This document shows positions 62,301 to 64,000 of a DNA stretch of 64,000 nucleotides, in pieces. Each line of letters opens with the position of its first letter. Position 1 is the first letter of the stretch. Location: contig NZ_VWNF01000003.1 in NCBI RefSeq assembly GCF_008711175.1, positions 23,520 to 87,519 of the forward strand, read 5' to 3'. The position numbers and the translations under genes were made by a program. The notes beneath the pieces were generated by a model. That model saw only the letters and a list, made by a program, of their open reading frames with translations, ran no database searches and was not told the origin of the DNA. This DNA comes from Nesterenkonia ebinurensis. GTDB taxonomy: Bacteria; Actinomycetota; Actinomycetes; Actinomycetales; Micrococcaceae.

Positions 62301-63648
62301 AGATCTACCGGCTGAGGTCGCTGATGGTGAGACCGTCCCGGTCACAGTCACCGCCCTGGATAGTGATGGTCAGGCTCTAGGTGTGGTGACCTCCCAGTCC
62401 TGGATCTCCTCGGATGCCGATGAGGATGAGATCACCAACGGTCAGCTCAGCTTCACCGGTATCGGCCAGCGCATAGTCAGCGCCTCCTACCGTGATCAGA
62501 GAGCCACCACCTCCGTGGAGGTACACCCTGCTGGGGCCGGGACACTGGAGGTCACCGGGCCTAGCACCGTCACAGAAACCCAGACTGTGGTTTACACGCT
62601 GGAGGTCTTCGATGATTACGGCAACACCCACGGTGCTCCCACCATGGAGCCTGAGGATGTGAGCTCTAGTGTGGCTGGTGATCAGATCAGCATCACCGAA
62701 GACGGCGAGGTGGAGGTCACCTTCGCCTTCACCCCCGAGGCCCTGATTGACCGGGAGCTGCGGTTCACCCACCACACCGATGACCAACTATTGGTGGTCA
62801 CCATACAGGTCGAGATCACCAGCGCCGTCGATACCCTCACCGTGGAAGCACCCGCTACCGCTGAGGTGGAGGACACCATCGCGGTCGGTGTCCGAGCGCT
62901 GGATAGCGAGGGCGTGTCTCTGGGTGAGGTGACCTCTTACACCGTGCTGTCTTCCTCAGTAGAGGATGACGTCATCGAGGGCAACGAGATCATCCTAGCC
63001 ACCGCTGGTGAACGCACCCTGACCGCCGCCTACCGGGATCTCACCGGCACCATTGACATTGAGGTCACCGCTGCGGTGGATGAGCCGATCACCCCTGAAA
63101 TCATTGGTATCGGCAGCAGCGAGATCTTCATCGGAGACACCCAAAGCGCCACAGTCACCGGATATGCACCTGGTACTGAGGTCAGCGCCACAATGTACTC
63201 CGATCCATACTTCATCGGCACCCAGGCTGCCGATAAGACCGGCACAGTGATCTTCACCTGGGAGATCCCTGAGAACACCGAACCCGGTGACCACATCGTA
63301 GTGACCAGCGCACCCGGCTATCACGACGCCTCAATCCCCTTCACCGTACTGACCCCCCAACCACAACCCACCCCCACCGAAGAACCCACACAGGAGCCCA
63401 CCCCTACCGAAGAACCATCTCCCACCCAGGAACCCACAGGGGAGCCTTCACCGACAGTGGAACCCACTGCGACTCCGAGCCCGACAGAGACACCGACATC
63501 AGAAGATGAGGAAGACAACGACGAGGAGGAGGACCTCGCTGCCACCGGCTCATCCTGGACACACCTACTGCCCTTAGGGACATTGCTACTAGTACTTGGC
63601 GCACTAGTTATCACCCTGACCAACCGCAGGGAGTCCAGACCTAAGTAA
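56368..63648 (+). CDS. Giant repeat-rich cell-wall-anchored surface protein (LAATG sorting signal)
   Basis: A 2426-aa secreted protein. A signal peptide spans residues 1-40 (LPRRILGAVVALCLAAPLLG, then AWSE). An acidic E/Q/D linker runs to about 155. Block 1 (155-523) has a cap (SLTINDSSNGAGS), six GAGIGGG..GGTVTINGGEVTATS units forming a right-handed beta-helix, and an InlB/Flg_new-like module (GYAFIGWRVG..IHATW). Block 2 (527-1056) repeats this plan with ten units and a diverged module. Ig-like repeats with VTETQTVVYTLEVFDDYGN, AFTPEALTDRVLTFTYTGE and VVEGI motifs fill 1056-2325. A P/T/E stalk follows, then LAATG (2390-2394), a membrane helix and RRESRPK. LAxTG is a class E sortase signal. 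No enzyme domain is seen; adhesin or stalk function is inferred. Confidence 0.9.
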   Translation: MPLSHLPRRILGAVVALCLAAPLLGAGTVPVLTQGEAWSEPRVTTIQAQREAEETQAATDPETEAAEQIAEEEGAEESHSEGGAEPVEPEDQAAVPQEEDQGDPTGQEATDQEVDQQARADDSNSTDQTTQEQSPDNETLETPDTNTDAASATAENWRDLLAVVEAACDDAGTVSLTSDITAPPGENLNLAGCEITLDLNGYALEIEVLGNLAAVHVPSSASLTINDSSNGAGSLIAASSDEVGIGGENGDGGTVTINGGEVTATSTGFGAGIGGGNNGAGGTVTINGGVVRATGSNGAGIGGGLTGAGGTVTINGGEVTATSSADGAGIGGGLNGAGGTVTINGGEVTATSTGYGAGIGGGRDGAGGTVTIEGGTVTATSNGAGIGAGPGNGDPGSVTVRALRVEGSANNGGGPDHLAAPVTWEESEQDPDLYAFARTDLNEDGGVVFELDFGYMVTIEPHNDQETTDHFAALGTTPEVPAGPQRPGYAFIGWRVGSPEGPEWEPEPLSGPLTIHATWRWENTDEDGALRAGDWDELTTAVAPACTEGTIRLTGDITAPAGENLDLAGCEITLDLDSYALEIQVSGNLAAVHVPSSASLTINDSSNGAGSLTATSNRGAGIGGGRDGAGGTVTINGGEVTATSSADGAGIGGGLNGAGGTVTITGGAITATSTDYGAGIGGGGGSGLDGDGGDGGTVTIEGGTVTATSRRGAGIGGGGSSGLNSDGGDSGTVTIEGGTVTATSNSGAGIGGGGSSGLNSDGGDGGTVTINGGEVTATSNNHGAGIGGGSSYTDGGGGGGTVTITGGVVRATGSNGAGIGGGDYGSGGEVTINGGEVTATSSAGAGIGGGRDGAGGTVTINGGEVTATSTGNGAGIGGGGFLTGGGGGGGIVTITGGVVRANGGQGAAGVGAGLEGSDRGSVMVGALGVEGSANNGGGPGSLAAPVTWEESEQDPDLYAFARTDLNEDGGGVFELDFGYMVTMVDLALELDDEDRQVDQFIAFGDAGTVPEQPQVLDGYTPTGWRDAAPAGEVVTDSVSIDNGPVRLYSTAAAAMLSTETITAGQVATVTVNALDQDSELVDVTEDAQITLAGEETGPNLSPSTSGNHDIDIEYLGATFSFELLVDPAGAGALEVTGPNTVTETQTVVYTLEVFDDYGNTHGTPTMEPEDVSSSVAGDQISITENNEVEVTYAFTPEALTDRVLTFTYTGENDDAITETVHVEVASVVEGLILEVPDQAGHGEAVQVMVTALDEDDQSLGEVTPYVEFSSSVEDDRVDIDTGTLSFIGAGPRVITATYRGVDTTGEVEVQQAVTEVNLTAEQDTVTAGQDMVLEVTVDSPAPGNPVPTGEVEVWDQEAGIDEEIPLAVGTLSDGGVTIAVADLTDAGEYSLVVVYTGTSDFTSSTSDPVEVTIEPAAPDSITVEGPTQVTETDTRTYLTIGYDQFGNRIGFLTGDTVIASNVPTDEITGNQVEYAFTPEALTDRVLTFTYTGEDDQQITTTVEVSVHSVVEGIELSIDPARAVVGASVEVSVEAFNTEGEPLGEVTEYTTVTFEGDPVEGGEFTLPSAGTHQLEASYRGVTDDQSVSGEIPVLEALEVIGDEELTETQTGTYEISGTDQFGDPISMDFQHLEVTSSENTDTITVDEQTSQVQVEYAFTPEALTDRVLTFTYTGENDDAITETVHVEVASVVEGLILEVPDQAGHGEAVQVMVTALDEDDQSLGEVTPYVEFSSSVEDDRVDIDTGTLSFIGAGPRVITATYRGVDTTGEVEVQQAVTEVNLTAEQDTVTAGQDMVLEVTVDSPAPGNPVPTGEVEVWDQEAGIDEEIPLAVGTLSDGGVTIAVADLTDAGEYSLVVIYTGTSDFTSSTSDPVEVTIEPAAPDSITVEGPTQVTETDTRTYLTIGYDQFGNRIGFLTGDTVIASNVPTDEITGNQVEYAFTPEALTDRVLTFTYTGEDDQQITTTAEVSVHSVVEGIDIDLPAEVADGETVPVTVTALDSDGQALGVVTSQSWISSDADEDEITNGQLSFTGIGQRIVSASYRDQRATTSVEVHPAGAGTLEVTGPSTVTETQTVVYTLEVFDDYGNTHGAPTMEPEDVSSSVAGDQISITEDGEVEVTFAFTPEALIDRELRFTHHTDDQLLVVTIQVEITSAVDTLTVEAPATAEVEDTIAVGVRALDSEGVSLGEVTSYTVLSSSVEDDVIEGNEIILATAGERTLTAAYRDLTGTIDIEVTAAVDEPITPEIIGIGSSEIFIGDTQSATVTGYAPGTEVSATMYSDPYFIGTQAADKTGTVIFTWEIPENTEPGDHIVVTSAPGYHDASIPFTVLTPQPQPTPTEEPTQEPTPTEEPSPTQEPTGEPSPTVEPTATPSPTETPTSEDEEDNDEEEDLAATGSSWTHLLPLGTLLLVLGALVITLTNRRESRPK
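59941..60908 (+). repeat. 968-bp intragenic repeat, copy 1
   Basis: The Ig-like array segment from TACGCCTTCACTCC to GTGGTGGAGGGGATCGA recurs 1389 bp downstream (61330-62297). The two copies differ at only a few bases; I saw V-to-I at 60546/61935 and V-to-A at 60873/62262. 1389 bp is 463 codons, so the frame is kept. Confidence 0.95.
61330..62297 (+). repeat. 968-bp intragenic repeat, copy 2
   Basis: Near-identical partner of 59941-60908, separated from it by 421 bp of diverged Ig-like sequence. Near-identity at synonymous sites means recent duplication or ongoing gene conversion. Recombination between copies would remove or add 463 residues in frame. Confidence 0.95.
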
Positions 63649-63757
63649 CCCACAAGACTGGTCACCCCGGGTCAGTGTCGTGAGCACAAACAGGGTGGCC
63701 AGGACCAGACACTGCGCCCGTGGTTTCCGTTCCCACGCAGCCATCCGTCTGGTCCAC

Positions 63758-63796
63758 GGCCCCGCCACAGATCCCCCGTTCAACTGTGGCGGGGCC
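63758..63796 (+). terminator. Strong hairpin terminator after the surface-protein gene
   Basis: GGCCCCGCCACAG (63758-63770) and CTGTGGCGGGGCC (63784-63796) form a perfect 13-bp stem with a 13-nt loop, 110 nt after the stop. No U-tract follows, as is usual in actinobacteria. Confidence 0.8.
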
Positions 63797-63806
63797 ACTC
63801 CACTCT

Positions 63807-63833
63807 GTTAGCTACCAAGTCGGGGTAGCTAAC
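63807..63833. repeat. 10-bp perfect inverted repeat
   Basis: GTTAGCTACC (63807-63816) and GGTAGCTAAC (63824-63833) with a 7-nt centre. It may be a second terminator stem, an operator or the outer end of a mobile element leading to the gene at 63926. No decision is possible from the window. Confidence 0.6.
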
Positions 63834-63925
63834 ATGCTGGCCTCGACATCACGCTTGGTCGACAGCACTGGCGGGGACTGTCTGATTAACGGTGGAAATG
63901 GTTTGGCATGATCCGAAAGGGAATC

Positions 63926-64000
63926 ATGTCTGAAGACACCACCACCGAATCCATAGCTGAGCAGTTGCCGCAGGAGATGATCGATCCTGTGACAGGAGAG
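63926..64000 (+). CDS. N-terminal 25 codons of an unidentified gene
   Basis: AAAGGGA precedes ATG 63926, giving SEDTTTESIAEQLPQEMIDP and VTGE to the window end. The length is too short to classify. The tail MIDPVTGE recalls N-termini of some actinobacterial IS256-type transposases, which, with the inverted repeat at 63807, makes a mobile element possible but unproven. Confidence 0.45.
   Translation, partial: MSEDTTTESIAEQLPQEMIDPVTGE

Overview
The window is GC-rich, densely coded and actinobacterial. The order prfA-rho-thrB-thrC-hom-lysA-argS, a Rho carrying a long Arg/Asn/Asp-rich insertion, LAxTG-type surface anchoring and many apparently leaderless regulator genes point to Micrococcales, probably Micrococcaceae (a Nesterenkonia-like organism is my guess, not proven).

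Region 1 (1-10440) is conserved core, all on the minus strand: argS, lysA, hom, thrC, thrB (aspartate-family amino acids), rho, the 5' end of prfA, and an upstream 2,2-dialkylglycine decarboxylase gene.

Region 2 (about 10.5-49.8 kb) is an accessory zone of small enzymes, each paired with its own one-component regulator. The regulators are three HxlR, SoxR, three ArsR/HTH proteins plus one ArsR-SRPBCC fusion, WYL, TetR, two MerR, PadR and an ECF42-type sigma factor. Their partners are SRPBCC, VOC/glyoxalase, DinB/DUF664, RibD/DHFR-like, YCII/DGPF, oxidoreductase, methyltransferase and MFS proteins, plus a Phd/VapC toxin-antitoxin pair. Many regulator promoters carry clear dyad operators, and several place the -10 box 6-8 nt before the start codon, which suggests leaderless mRNAs. 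The zone also holds at least nine decayed gene fragments (MFS, VOC, PIN toxin, DUF3626, zeta toxin, AAA ATPase, DHFR-like, ArsR, WYL). In two cases (ArsR at 33.1 kb, WYL at 44.6 kb) the local regulator is deleted while its operator-promoter survives and an intact paralogue with the same operator lies elsewhere in the window (16.7 kb and 20 kb). This suggests small regulons controlled in trans.

Region 3 (50-55 kb) holds an Fpg/Nei-type DNA glycosylase, a large membrane protein with a hydrolase domain, a probable yybP-ykoY (Mn2+) riboswitch before a TerC-family gene, a convergent uppP, and an AT-richer CDF transporter gene that looks acquired.

Region 4 (56.4-63.6 kb) is one 2426-aa cell-wall-anchored surface protein: signal peptide, acidic linker, two glycine-rich beta-helix blocks each followed by an InlB-like module, a long series of Ig-like repeats containing a nearly identical 968-bp duplication, a Pro/Thr stalk and a C-terminal LAATG sorting signal. 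Strong hairpins follow, then the start of a further gene runs off the window.
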